Source: Spirochaetaceae bacterium
GTDB taxonomy: Bacteria; Spirochaetota; Spirochaetia; Treponematales; Rectinemataceae
NCBI GenBank assembly: GCA_025358255.1
Contig: JANYKC010000038.1
Span: 1-40,050 of the forward strand
Direction: 5' to 3'
DNA: 40,050 bases
Part shown: piece by piece, positions 23,507 to 32,477 of the stretch
Numbering within the stretch: the first letter of the stretch is position 1
How the letters are laid out: every line of letters starts with the position of its first letter
The notes under the pieces: generated by a model
Told to the model about the DNA's origin: nothing
The model's database searches: none
The model's input: the letters and a program-made list of their open reading frames with translations, nothing else
Translations under genes and position numbers: made by a program

Positions 23507-24643
23507 CTAGTGCCCTCTTTTCCGGAAATCCTTGTAGTACCAGGTCCTGAGGGCTTCGGCTTTCCTGAAGGCGGCATAGCCTGAGGGACGCAGCGCATAG
23601 TCCCAGGAACCGGCACGATGCACGATGCTTCCGCCAAATCCCGTCTTGAACCGATACAACCCTGCCATGGGATGGCGGGGATCGTCCCGTGGCGGAATCC
23701 CGAATAAATCATATTCAAGGCAGCCAGCTGCCCGGGCAGCCTTGATCGCCGCCCATTGCAGGGCGTAAGCGGGCATCAGGTTGCGCTTCTCATTCGAAGA
23801 GGCACCATAGAGATAGGTCGCATGGCCGCCCCAGAAGACCGTGACAATGGAGGCAAGGTCCAAGCCCTCATGACGAGCGGTGAAAATGCGGAGATCCGGC
23901 CGTTTTTCGCTTCCTGGACCGTAGGCTTCGCCGCATTCGAAAAGCCGGCGATAATAGATTTCCGGATGCAAGGCGATCCGATCGCGGGCGGCAGTCTCGC
24001 GGTAGAGTCGATAAAACCCCTCGAGGGCAGGCCGCCAGTCGCCAGTCACGGCCCTCTCCTCGACAACAACGCCCTTTTTTTCCGCCAATCGGATGTTATA
24101 GCGCCATTTCGCCTTCATTCCCTGAAGGATGAGGTTTTCGTCCTTGCCGATGTCGAGAAGGACAGTATCCGGCGGCTGCACGTCCGCACCGGATCTGCGC
24201 AAGGGAGGATAATAAACGGGGCGCACGGGCATCGGGGCCGCCAACGATGACCCATCGCCGCCCTCCTCCTCGGAACGAGGCGCTTCTACCCTGTACCATG
24301 GCGGATCGAAACGGATAAAAAGACAGCCGTGCGGCAAGGACGGCTTGCCCTCCTCGGCGAGGGCCGCGAGGAAGGCGCTACGTGCATGATCCGCATCGTC
24401 CTGTGCCAACCCTTGGAAATTGCCGGCTTCGGGACCATGGGGCGCGTAGGCAAAGGACAGCCCCCCGCTAAGCCGCCGCTCCATCAGGAGAAGCGGTCGA
24501 GATTCTCGGCCATCCTGCTCGATGACAAGAGGACAGGGTTTCCAGCCGAATTCGGCCTTGAAGCCTGCCCAGAATCCGGATTGGAGAAAGGAAAAGGAAG
24601 CATCGCAGGCCGCAAGGCTGCCGCGCTTGAGCTCGAAATCCAT
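23507..24643 (-). CDS. FemAB/FemX-like peptidoglycan aminoacyltransferase
   Basis: A 378-residue protein of the FemABX family, which transfers amino acids from aminoacyl-tRNA to the peptide of lipid II. Two GNAT-like halves are visible. Family landmarks are LQSGFWAGFK near the start, FIRFDPPW, KWRYNIRLAEKKGV (residues about 170-190), and the acceptor-side block YGASSNEKRNLMPAYALQW, then CLEYDLFGIPP and LYRFKTGFGG. The start at 24643 is 13 bases after metG. In spirochaetes whose wall contains ornithine-glycine peptides such an enzyme could add the glycine; that is inference. A related lipid- or protein-modifying FemAB-like role is possible. Confidence 0.85.
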   Translation of the reverse strand: MDFELKRGSLAACDASFSFLQSGFWAGFKAEFGWKPCPLVIEQDGRESRPLLLMERRLSGGLSFAYAPHGPEAGNFQGLAQDDADHARSAFLAALAEEGKPSLPHGCLFIRFDPPWYRVEAPRSEEEGGDGSSLAAPMPVRPVYYPPLRRSGADVQPPDTVLLDIGKDENLILQGMKAKWRYNIRLAEKKGVVVEERAVTGDWRPALEGFYRLYRETAARDRIALHPEIYYRRLFECGEAYGPGSEKRPDLRIFTARHEGLDLASIVTVFWGGHATYLYGASSNEKRNLMPAYALQWAAIKAARAAGCLEYDLFGIPPRDDPRHPMAGLYRFKTGFGGSIVHRAGSWDYALRPSGYAAFRKAEALRTWYYKDFRKRGH

Positions 24644-24656
24644 CGTGGGGCGGACC

Positions 24657-27005
24657 CTAGCCTATTTCGCCATCGGGCACCGTCGTCAGGGCAAAGCGCC
24701 GTCCATCCACGAGGAGGGCGGCGTTGCCCGCCTTGGCCACGCCGCCGCTGGCCAAGAGGGGCACCGAGAAGAAGGTATCGACGTCGATCTCGGCCGCAGG
24801 AACCAGGGCTGGATCCTGTCCTTCGAGGACGATCCGCGTCCCCGGGGCCGCTTCGCCCGCATCCAGGACTTCGCAGCCGATTTTCGCCCCATCCCCGCCA
24901 TGACGGGCCGCCGCAAGCAGCATGCCGCGGCTTTCCACGCCGCGGAGCCTGGCAGGCCTCAGGTTGTGGACGAGCACGATGCTCTTGCCGATAAGCTCCT
25001 CTTCTTTATAATAGGGAACAATTCCGGACACGATGACGCGTTCGATCCCCGAGCCGTCATCCAGGGTCTCGATATAGAGCTTGTCGGCCTTGGGATGGCG
25101 TTCCACTTTGACGATCTTCGCGACCCGGAGGTCGAGGAGGCGGGCGAAGCGCTCTTCGACGGGCTTGTCGGCGAAGGGGAAGACCCTCGGTTCCGCGGCG
25201 GCTGCCGCTTTCGCCGAAGCAAGGGGAGCGGCGGTCCCTCCCTGGGAGCCCGCCGCAGCGGGGGGTGTTTCGGCATTTCGCTCCGCCCTTTCCTTCTGTG
25301 AACCCGAATAGCGTTCGCGAAGCGCGGCGACAAAATCGTCCTCGAGCTTGGCGAAAAGGACTTCGCTCTTCACCACTTTGTCGAGGCCTTCAAGGACGCC
25401 GACAGAGCTCCAGTCAAGGACACCAGCCGGCACATCGCCGGATTTGGCCTTCCCGTCAAAGGCATGGTCGGGGCCGAAGCTCTTGCCGAAAAAAGAGGCG
25501 ATGCGCTCGGCCGTGGCAGGCAGGTAGGGACGGACGATGACGGCAAGGTCCCGCAGGATATAGCAGAGGTCGCGGATGAGGCTTGCTGCTTTTTCCGGCT
25601 CGCTGATGCGGGTCTTCCATGGTTCGCCATCCTGGAACCTCTTGTTGGCCAGGTCGGAAAGGGCGAAGGCTTCCCTGAATGCCTCGCGCAGCTCAGCACC
25701 CTCCAGCCTCTCCTTGATGGACGACTCGATGGCCGCCGCTTCATGCCAGAAGGCCCCGTCGCGAGCTCCTGCGGGAATGACACCGCCATAGTAGCGGGTC
25801 ACGAAGGTCAAGGTCCGGTTGACGAGGTTGCCGAGGTTGCCGATGAGCTCGCCATTGACCTTGTCCTGGAACTCCGACCAGGTGAAGGTGTAGTCGCTTT
25901 TCTCTGGACGGTTGAAGAATATGTAGAACCGCCAGACATCGGCCGCGATGCCTGACTCCATCGCGTCATTGCCGAATACGCCGATGCCCTTGGACTTCGA
26001 GAACTTGCCCGATTCGTAGTTGAGGTATTCGGTCGAGGACATGTGATGGAGCATGGTCCAGTCGCGCCCCGAGCCGAGGAGGCTCGAGGGGAAGATGACG
26101 GTATGGAAGGGGATGTTGTCTTTTCCGATGAACTGGAAGAGCTCCACGTCCTTGGGTTCCATCCACCAGGACTTCCAGTCGAAGCCCATTTCATCCGCGG
26201 CAGTGGCGGTGATCGAGATATAGCCGATCGGGGCGTCGAACCATACGTAGAACACCTTGTCCTCGAAGCCGGCCTTGGGGACAGGGATGCCCCATTTGAG
26301 GTCACGGGTGATGGCCCTTTCCTTCAGGCCGTCCCGTATCCAGGCCTGCGTCATCTGGATGGCGTTGTTCGCCCAGAATCCACGGACGCTCGCTTCCTTC
26401 ATCCAGGCCTCGAGCTTCGGCTTGATGGAAGGCAGGTCTATGTAAAGGTGCGTCGTGGATTTGAAGTGGGGTGTGGATCCGCAACTCGAGCATTTGGGCT
26501 CCTTGAGCTCCGTGGGATCAAGGAGCTTCCCGCAATTCTCGCACTGGTCCCCACGGGCACCATCATAGCCGCAGGAGGGACAGGTGCCCTTAACGTAGCG
26601 GTCGGCAAGGAATCGGCTGCACCGCTCGCAGTACAGCTGTTCGATGGTCTGCTGCTTGATGAAACCTGCGGCATCGAGGTCCTTGAAAAGGGATTGGACG
26701 ATTTCGGTCTGGCGGGGAGTCGAGGTGCGCCCGAATTTGTCGAAGGCGATGCCGAACCATGCGTAGATATCCCGATGGAGGATATGGAAGCGGTCGCAAA
26801 GCTCCCGGGGCGTTATCCCCTCCTCCTGGGCCTTGGTTTCCGTGGCGGTTCCGTATTCATCCGTGCCGCAGACATAGAGGGTTTCGTATCCCGCAAGGCG
26901 GCAAAAGCGCGCGAAGACATCCGCAGAAAGGACCTGTATGAGGTTGCCAAGATGGGGGACATTGTTCACATAAGGTAGTGCCGAGGTGATGAGTCTTCGT
27001 TTCAT
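24657..27005 (-). CDS. metG: Methionyl-tRNA synthetase with C-terminal tRNA-binding domain
   Basis: Class I synthetase of 782 residues. The HIGH-type motif is ALPYVNNVPHLGN at the N-terminus, and the second signature is KFSKSKG. A zinc knuckle region carries CPSCGYDG, CENCG and CSSCG. A C-terminal OB-fold tRNA-binding domain (RVAKIVKVERHPKADKLY) follows an alanine-rich linker of about 50 residues. The start at 27005 (MKRRLITSALPY) is chosen over one four codons earlier by family fit. No ribosome binding site; TTGACA-18-TATTGT ends eight bases before the ATG, predicting a leaderless message. Followed by the femX-like gene after 13 bases. Confidence 0.96.
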   Translation of the reverse strand: MKRRLITSALPYVNNVPHLGNLIQVLSADVFARFCRLAGYETLYVCGTDEYGTATETKAQEEGITPRELCDRFHILHRDIYAWFGIAFDKFGRTSTPRQTEIVQSLFKDLDAAGFIKQQTIEQLYCERCSRFLADRYVKGTCPSCGYDGARGDQCENCGKLLDPTELKEPKCSSCGSTPHFKSTTHLYIDLPSIKPKLEAWMKEASVRGFWANNAIQMTQAWIRDGLKERAITRDLKWGIPVPKAGFEDKVFYVWFDAPIGYISITATAADEMGFDWKSWWMEPKDVELFQFIGKDNIPFHTVIFPSSLLGSGRDWTMLHHMSSTEYLNYESGKFSKSKGIGVFGNDAMESGIAADVWRFYIFFNRPEKSDYTFTWSEFQDKVNGELIGNLGNLVNRTLTFVTRYYGGVIPAGARDGAFWHEAAAIESSIKERLEGAELREAFREAFALSDLANKRFQDGEPWKTRISEPEKAASLIRDLCYILRDLAVIVRPYLPATAERIASFFGKSFGPDHAFDGKAKSGDVPAGVLDWSSVGVLEGLDKVVKSEVLFAKLEDDFVAALRERYSGSQKERAERNAETPPAAAGSQGGTAAPLASAKAAAAAEPRVFPFADKPVEERFARLLDLRVAKIVKVERHPKADKLYIETLDDGSGIERVIVSGIVPYYKEEELIGKSIVLVHNLRPARLRGVESRGMLLAAARHGGDGAKIGCEVLDAGEAAPGTRIVLEGQDPALVPAAEIDVDTFFSVPLLASGGVAKAGNAALLVDGRRFALTTVPDGEIG

Positions 27006-27013
27006 AGCTAGGA

Positions 27014-27043
27014 ACAATACTGGCCTGTGCGGAGGACTGTCAA
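27014..27043 (-). promoter_or_regulatory. Promoter of metG-femX (leaderless type)
   Basis: TTGACA (27043-27038), 18 bases, TATTGT (27019-27014) on the minus strand, eight bases before the metG ATG. Confidence 0.65.
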
Positions 27044-27059
27044 GCTTTCATGACCGGCG

Positions 27060-30000
27060 TCAGAAGCTGATGGTGGCCGCCAAGGTGAAACCGGCGCCCA
27101 GGGTTAGGAGTTCCGTCGATGCGTCCCTTGTTTCGGTGAGGAAGGGCTTGGCGGAAATCGTCAGCTTCTGCGGGATGGTAAGTTTCCATTCCACGCTTTG
27201 GGAGGCGTTCATCGCAAGGGAAGCCGCGGCCGAATCGCCCTGGCTCGAGGAGAAGGCCGCGGATATGGCATAGATGATGCGGGAGACCGCGACCGCATGG
27301 CGGAGTTCCCCCAGGTAGGCCGAGACCAGGGACGACCGCGAGCTGGCCCCTCCATCAGCGCTCGCCTTCCCCGCCGCAGGGGTCTTCATCGAGGCTTCAA
27401 CCAGCGCCTGGTAGAGATCGAAAAGCCAGATCCTCTTCTTGACCTCCGAAAGCGAGAACTTGAGGGTTTCGGACCACATGCTTTCGGATGGCTCTTGCGC
27501 GATGGAAAAACGGTTGTCGAAGGTGAGGCTGTCGCGATTCCCGTTCCCGTAGAGGGTGACAAGGTGCTGGACAATGAGCGAAAAGCGGCTCGAGGCCTCG
27601 CCCTCGACATTCCCGAGGCTTCCCTGCCAGCTTGACTGGTATTCGTCGGATTCGAAACTGCGGAAAAGCGGATGGGTCCCGAAACGGCCCAGGACATTGG
27701 CCGCCGAAAAGCGCGCCCCGAGCTTCGCGAAGCTTGAATCGGTATAACTATCATCTTTTTTCCCCAGCTCCTTGCCATAGGAGAGGCTCAGGGCCGTGGG
27801 GATGAGGAAGTCGGTCCAGGACGAGCCTGCTGTCCTCGCGACGACAAGTCCGATCTCCGGAAGGTAAGCGGCGCTTTCCGCCGAGGAGGTGGCGGAACGG
27901 AAGCCGTCCATGGTGGCCAGCGAAAAGAGCTCCCCAACGGGAATGGAGGTCCATAGGGGAAGGGCGGAGCCGGCATCATCCAAGGAGAGGCCGCACAGGT
28001 CGACCAGCCCCGTCCCGGAGCCGGCTTTCTTCTCCTTCCACTCGCGCTGGTAGTACAGGGAGAACAGGAGGTCCTCGCCGACCTTGACGGGAGCCTGGAG
28101 CTTCAGGACAAAATCGTTGCTCCGCGGGTCCGAAGCGGTTGCCGGTTTCGCCTCGGTGGTCACGCCGACCTTGCCGATGTCCACGCCGCCACCGAGCCCA
28201 AAGGTAGCTGTCGCCGCGAAACCGCGCTTTGTAGCGCTATCCTCGAAGGCCGGCAGCGCGAAACGCCAGGCATCCAGCCACCGCGGGAAGTAACCTTCTG
28301 GCAGGGGGATCGCGAGGGGAGAAGCCACGCTCTCCGCCTTCACCTCAAGGCCCAGGACCCCGCCTCCGACAAGTAACTTGCCCGTCCATTTCTGGTCAAG
28401 GAGCCCCGTACCAAAGAGCGTGGGAGCGGTCCAGATGCTGGACTGGCCCAGGGAAAGGCCGGCGAGCTTGCCGGCCTTCAGCGTCAGGTCGTCACTGCGC
28501 CCGAAGGCGCCGCTTGTATTGTCGATGTCGTAGATGTCCACGATCCGAAGTGGAAACTCGACATCAGGCAAGCTGATTTCATGGCCACCATGGAAGGCCA
28601 ATCCGCTTTCAGACCAGCGGGAGCGCAGCCTGAGGATGATTCCGACAGGGCCCAACCGGGTCGCGGCGCTGAGGCCGCCAGAAGCCCACGATGCCTCGGC
28701 CAAGGCGCCGGAGGCATCGGCGGCGACCTTGATCCCCGTCAGGACCGGAAATGCCGCCATCCCGATCCCCGCCTTCTTGTCTTCATAACTGATCGCTGTC
28801 TTGAAAAGGAGGGACGCTTTCCCGGCGGACTCCTCGAGGAGGATCTCGTCGATATAGAAGCGGTCACCGTTCGTCGCATCGTTGACCGCGATGAAGATCC
28901 TTGCCGACTGCGCCAGCGATAGATCGACCACAGGGATCGGGACGGCCGTGACCGGGATCATGGCACTGCCTTCGGACTCCTGGTAATATAGGTTGGAATC
29001 CCCGCGGCCATAGTTGAAGACAAACCGTCGCCAGGCGTCGGACAAGGCCGAGGCCGGGATTACCACGGAAAGCTCGTCGTCCGCGCTTCCACCGCCCCCC
29101 CCGTCGATGCCCAGGCTTATGGTGGCGAGGGAGGATCCCGCTGTCTTCCGCGCGAAGAACGAGAGCGAAAGGAGGGCAGCGCAGGGAGGCGCTTCGACAA
29201 ATCGCTCAAGCCCGAGCGAGACCGGGGATCCGGTGCCTCCTGCCTCGATGCGGAGAGCGGCCTGGGTCGTGCCATCGGCATGGAGGGAAGCCATGAGGGT
29301 CGGGAAGTCGGTCGAGAGGTCGGCCTTCACATCCGTGCTGTCCACCGCCGCGATGACGAAGTCCGAGGCACCGGTGAAAGCGCGCCATGCGGTCTTGTAG
29401 AAGCCGACATCCTCCATCCCGTCTATCCGGTAGCGGCCGGCCGCCTCTTCGGTGGACCAGCTCGCCCCGATTGCGGCGCTGTGCCGCAAGGGACCTTCCT
29501 CGTCCGATTCGCCGACCGTCAGGACCAAGGATCCCGGGTCGAGGATTCCCGCCTGGGAATAGCTCGCGCCCGGAAGGCTCCATCTGAGTCCAAGCGCCGA
29601 CCAGGCCTTCTTGTCCTTCCCTAGATCGAAGACGCCCGCAAGACCGGCAGCGATGCTTCCGGAACTCGTATTGGCGCTCTCGCGTAAGTAGGATATCGAG
29701 ATCTCCTCGCCGAGTCCTGGGGCTGTCGCGAGGCTCAGGGTACCCGTGCTTGCGTCGACGGTGAAGGCGTAGTCGGGGATGCCGTTCCTCCGGACTTCGA
29801 CGGATCCGTCTATGACGTCCTTCTCGATGGTTAGCGCCTGGGCTGCCGAATATTGCCTCAGCACGATTTCCCTCGAGTATTGGGGTGCGTAGTCCGGCGT
29901 GGGACTTGTCGTGGAGGTGGCGCTGAAATCTGTCGTATAGAGCCAGGTCATATGGATATCCGGATCTGATGCGAAGGGCTGGCGGTAGGCCGCGTCCCGA

Positions 30001-31073
30001 GGATCCAGCATGCCATTGCGCGTGACTTCCGCGTAACCGGAATCATCGATCGTCACCGCATAGCTGGAATCCCTCAGGCCGGTGGCCTTGTCCCGCACAA
30101 AGGCATCCTGGCCCTCGCTTCCGGAGAGCTCATACCGGCAGAGCACGAGGGTCGCGCTTCCGAGGCTGGCCTGGTCAGTCGCGTCCGGATCATAGAGGAC
30201 GACACAGTCTTTCCCCAGGGCCGGAAGCGACAGTCCTGTAGCGCCGGCATAGGTTGCCAGCACTTTTGTCAACGCGGTTTTTTCCAAGGACACCAGTCCG
30301 GTCGATGCCTGGAAGGAGTAGTCCGCACCGTCCACGAGGCGATAGGCAAGACCGTCACTTCCCTGTATCTCCCCGGATTTGCTGGCGACATACAGCGAAA
30401 GATCGGCCACTCCGGCTGCGGGAAGGACGAACCAGCGCCCTCTCGAGAAATCCGCGACCGACAGAATGGCCTCCGTCGATTCCTGGCTTCCGACAAAGCT
30501 GCGCTCCACCCGGATCGCCTGGTCGTATCGAAGCATCGCCCGTCCGGAAAATACCCCTGATGCAAGCTTGAGACCGATGCCGAAGGATCTCCAGGACCCT
30601 TCACCGAGAGAAAGGAAGGGAAGGACAGGAAAGGAGATCCCATCATTCCCTACCCGCAATTCCTTGAGGAGCTCATCGCTTCCGCCCTTGTAGCCCATGG
30701 AATACTTGGTCTGCGTGAGATCAGACGAAACCCGGGTTTCGACGAATAGCTTCTTGAACAGCAGGAATGAAAGGTAGAGGTCCGGGGTTTGGGAGAACAC
30801 GACGGGAACCAGGTCCTGGAGGCTCGCGCCCGTGCTTGGCGAGAGCACAAGTCCGGCCTGTCCGATCAGGCTTGCTTCCCAAGAACCCTTGACGAGGAAT
30901 TCGACTTCTGTACTGCCGAATTCCAGGTCAAAAAGACTGGCTGGCGCCTCTTCCGGGAGGGCCGCGACCGTGGCGCTCCCCTGTGCGTCCAATGTCACAT
31001 GAGCGGATAGGAAAAAACAGGCACATAGGGCAAGAAAGTTGAGTGGTTGGAGTCGATGGCTTAACTTGGGCAT
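27060..31073 (-). CDS. Giant exported, probably outer-membrane, protein with SprA-like repeats
   Basis: A 1337-residue protein with a signal peptide (about 1-31, core LNFLALCACFFLSAHV, no usable lipobox). It is beta-rich throughout. Near residues 235-276 and 423-463 it carries two copies of a motif of the type rngxpDYxfxxxtGxlsL followed by ixisY, which recalls repeats of the SprA translocon of Bacteroidetes. Around 640-790 there is a jelly-roll-like segment (SLSFFARKTAG, FYIDEILLEES) like a carbohydrate-binding module. The C-terminus has alternating hydrophobic residues and ends in phenylalanine (GFTLAATISF), the signature of outer-membrane barrels. The ATG at 31073 sits eight bases after a TATACA -10. 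Function unknown; the topology is inferred from sequence pattern only. Confidence 0.8.
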   Translation of the reverse strand: MPKLSHRLQPLNFLALCACFFLSAHVTLDAQGSATVAALPEEAPASLFDLEFGSTEVEFLVKGSWEASLIGQAGLVLSPSTGASLQDLVPVVFSQTPDLYLSFLLFKKLFVETRVSSDLTQTKYSMGYKGGSDELLKELRVGNDGISFPVLPFLSLGEGSWRSFGIGLKLASGVFSGRAMLRYDQAIRVERSFVGSQESTEAILSVADFSRGRWFVLPAAGVADLSLYVASKSGEIQGSDGLAYRLVDGADYSFQASTGLVSLEKTALTKVLATYAGATGLSLPALGKDCVVLYDPDATDQASLGSATLVLCRYELSGSEGQDAFVRDKATGLRDSSYAVTIDDSGYAEVTRNGMLDPRDAAYRQPFASDPDIHMTWLYTTDFSATSTTSPTPDYAPQYSREIVLRQYSAAQALTIEKDVIDGSVEVRRNGIPDYAFTVDASTGTLSLATAPGLGEEISISYLRESANTSSGSIAAGLAGVFDLGKDKKAWSALGLRWSLPGASYSQAGILDPGSLVLTVGESDEEGPLRHSAAIGASWSTEEAAGRYRIDGMEDVGFYKTAWRAFTGASDFVIAAVDSTDVKADLSTDFPTLMASLHADGTTQAALRIEAGGTGSPVSLGLERFVEAPPCAALLSLSFFARKTAGSSLATISLGIDGGGGGSADDELSVVIPASALSDAWRRFVFNYGRGDSNLYYQESEGSAMIPVTAVPIPVVDLSLAQSARIFIAVNDATNGDRFYIDEILLEESAGKASLLFKTAISYEDKKAGIGMAAFPVLTGIKVAADASGALAEASWASGGLSAATRLGPVGIILRLRSRWSESGLAFHGGHEISLPDVEFPLRIVDIYDIDNTSGAFGRSDDLTLKAGKLAGLSLGQSSIWTAPTLFGTGLLDQKWTGKLLVGGGVLGLEVKAESVASPLAIPLPEGYFPRWLDAWRFALPAFEDSATKRGFAATATFGLGGGVDIGKVGVTTEAKPATASDPRSNDFVLKLQAPVKVGEDLLFSLYYQREWKEKKAGSGTGLVDLCGLSLDDAGSALPLWTSIPVGELFSLATMDGFRSATSSAESAAYLPEIGLVVARTAGSSWTDFLIPTALSLSYGKELGKKDDSYTDSSFAKLGARFSAANVLGRFGTHPLFRSFESDEYQSSWQGSLGNVEGEASSRFSLIVQHLVTLYGNGNRDSLTFDNRFSIAQEPSESMWSETLKFSLSEVKKRIWLFDLYQALVEASMKTPAAGKASADGGASSRSSLVSAYLGELRHAVAVSRIIYAISAAFSSSQGDSAAASLAMNASQSVEWKLTIPQKLTISAKPFLTETRDASTELLTLGAGFTLAATISF

Positions 31074-31089
31074 CGTGGCGTTGTATAAT
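31061..31089 (+). promoter_or_regulatory. Promoter of the voltage-sensor-like gene operon
   Basis: TTAACT (31061-31066), 17 bases, TATAAT (31084-31089), a perfect -10. Leader about 57 bases. Its -10 overlaps the opposite-strand TATACA and an inverted repeat TTGTA-N6-TACAA (31081-31096) that could be an operator. Confidence 0.6.
31082..31087 (-). promoter_or_regulatory. Putative -10 of the giant envelope gene (leaderless type)
   Basis: TATACA on the minus strand, eight bases before the ATG at 31073. No good -35 at the right distance. Confidence 0.35.
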
Positions 31090-31152
31090 GTTACAATAGT
31101 CAACGCTCAGCGTAAAGCCGGAAGCGATGGCGGAACACGGAAACAGAATAAC

Positions 31153-32193
31153 ATGAACAAAGGCAATACCCCCTCCCCGATCGGGAGGGACGGCCTTGTG
31201 AAGGCCATCCTCGACATCCTCATCATCCTCGCAGTGGCGCTTACGCTCACGGAAGAAGGCATGATCGTCGCCAACGCCTCATGGCGCTTGCGCATGGTCC
31301 TTTCATGGGCCTTGGCCTGCTTTGACATCCTCTTCACGATCCTGGCGGCGGCAAGAACGGCACGCGGCTTCGCCGATGGCCGGCTCCGCGCCTATATGCG
31401 GGAGAGCGGATGGATAGACATCCTATCCTCGACCTTGCCCCTCATTTTCACGACGGGGCCCTTCCTTTTTGACGCGTCAAGGGGAGTGACTGCCACGACG
31501 ACCCTCATGGCCCTCGGCAATTTCCGCCTCCTGCGGGGACTCGGCCTGCTTCGCTCGCTTCGTCTCCTCCATTTTTTCCGACTGGCCGAATCGGAGCGGA
31601 CGGCTGCCATTGCCCTTGCGGCATCATTGGCGGTATTCATCGCGGCCGAGGGCGCCTCGCTTTCGGGAGTCTGGCCCGATGCCCATGAGGCGCTCTCCGG
31701 CAAACGCGAGGCTACGATGGCGGCACTCGCGGCCGCACCGGGAGCGGACAACGCGGAGGCGATAGCAAGGGTGGATCGCGATTTGCTCCTGGTGCGCGAC
31801 AGGGCCAAAGTCGTATATACACGATATTCCGCGGAAGAGTATCGCCGGCATTTCGGGCCCGATGAAATCGGCTACCAACGCGGCCAGGATGGCGTGGAGG
31901 CCTTCTTCTCCCTTCGAGGGGAACTGCGGGCGGAAGCGGCGGCCTCGCTCGTTTCAGGGCTTTCGGCCGTGGCCGTCCTCGCGGCCCTGGCCCTTGGATT
32001 AAGGAAAAGGCCGGCAACAGGCGATGTCGAAAGCCAAGCCGTCCTACCGCGGTGGGCCCTTCCGGCCCAGGGGGATCTGCGCGGCGGGCCATCGGTGGGG
32101 AATGCGGGGCGCGAAGGGATGGACGCTCCCGCGGGCCCGGAAGAGCTTTCGGCCTTGCTCGATATCCCGGCAAGTGGGGAAAACCAGAGATGA
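31153..32193 (+). CDS. Voltage-sensor-like membrane protein without a channel pore
   Basis: A 346-residue membrane protein. Helices S1 (17-38), S2 (47-68) and S3 (86-107, with WIDILSSTLPL) precede an S4-like helix with a basic residue at almost every third position: R125, R128, R134, R137, H140, R143 (glycine at 131). Two more helices follow (about 151-173 and 264-284). The 90 residues between them are soluble, with charged stretches such as RVDRDLLLVRDR, and no selectivity filter (no TVGYG or similar). A cytoplasmic tail of 60 residues ends the protein. The plan is that of an ion channel subunit whose pore loop is replaced by an external domain. The start is ATG 31153, with weak GGAA upstream. 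Overlaps the DUF503 gene by ATGA. Function unknown. Confidence 0.75.
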   Translation: MNKGNTPSPIGRDGLVKAILDILIILAVALTLTEEGMIVANASWRLRMVLSWALACFDILFTILAAARTARGFADGRLRAYMRESGWIDILSSTLPLIFTTGPFLFDASRGVTATTTLMALGNFRLLRGLGLLRSLRLLHFFRLAESERTAAIALAASLAVFIAAEGASLSGVWPDAHEALSGKREATMAALAAAPGADNAEAIARVDRDLLLVRDRAKVVYTRYSAEEYRRHFGPDEIGYQRGQDGVEAFFSLRGELRAEAAASLVSGLSAVAVLAALALGLRKRPATGDVESQAVLPRWALPAQGDLRGGPSVGNAGREGMDAPAGPEELSALLDIPASGENQR

Positions 32194-32477
32194 CCGTAAC
32201 CATGCTCCAGTTCATCATCGAATTGCCCGAAAGCACCTCGCTCAAAGACAAGCGAAAAGTCGTCACCGGGACCAAGGAAAAACTCCGCATAAAATTCCGC
32301 GTGAGCTGCGCCGAGGTCGATCTCCTGGACTCCCTTGGCTTCGCGCAGATCGGCGCGGCCATCGTCTCGAATTCGAAGGATTTCGGCGAAAAGGTGATGC
32401 AAAGGGCCCTCGCCTTCGTGGAAGACCGGCTCGCCCTGAAGGTGTACGATGCGCAGATCCATTCCGAGACATACTAA
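32190..32477 (+). CDS. DUF503 (YlxP-like) family protein
   Basis: Small cytosolic protein of 95 residues. The pattern LPESTSLKDKRKVV near the start, then KFRVSCAEVDLLDS, and IGAAIVSNSKDFGEKVM match the DUF503/YlxP family, which in many bacteria lies next to rbfA and infB and has been linked to ribosome assembly. Here that context is missing: the neighbours are envelope genes. The start overlaps the stop of the membrane protein gene, so it is translationally coupled; its end overlaps the next lipoprotein start by 29 bases. Confidence 0.85.
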   Translation: MTVTMLQFIIELPESTSLKDKRKVVTGTKEKLRIKFRVSCAEVDLLDSLGFAQIGAAIVSNSKDFGEKVMQRALAFVEDRLALKVYDAQIHSETY

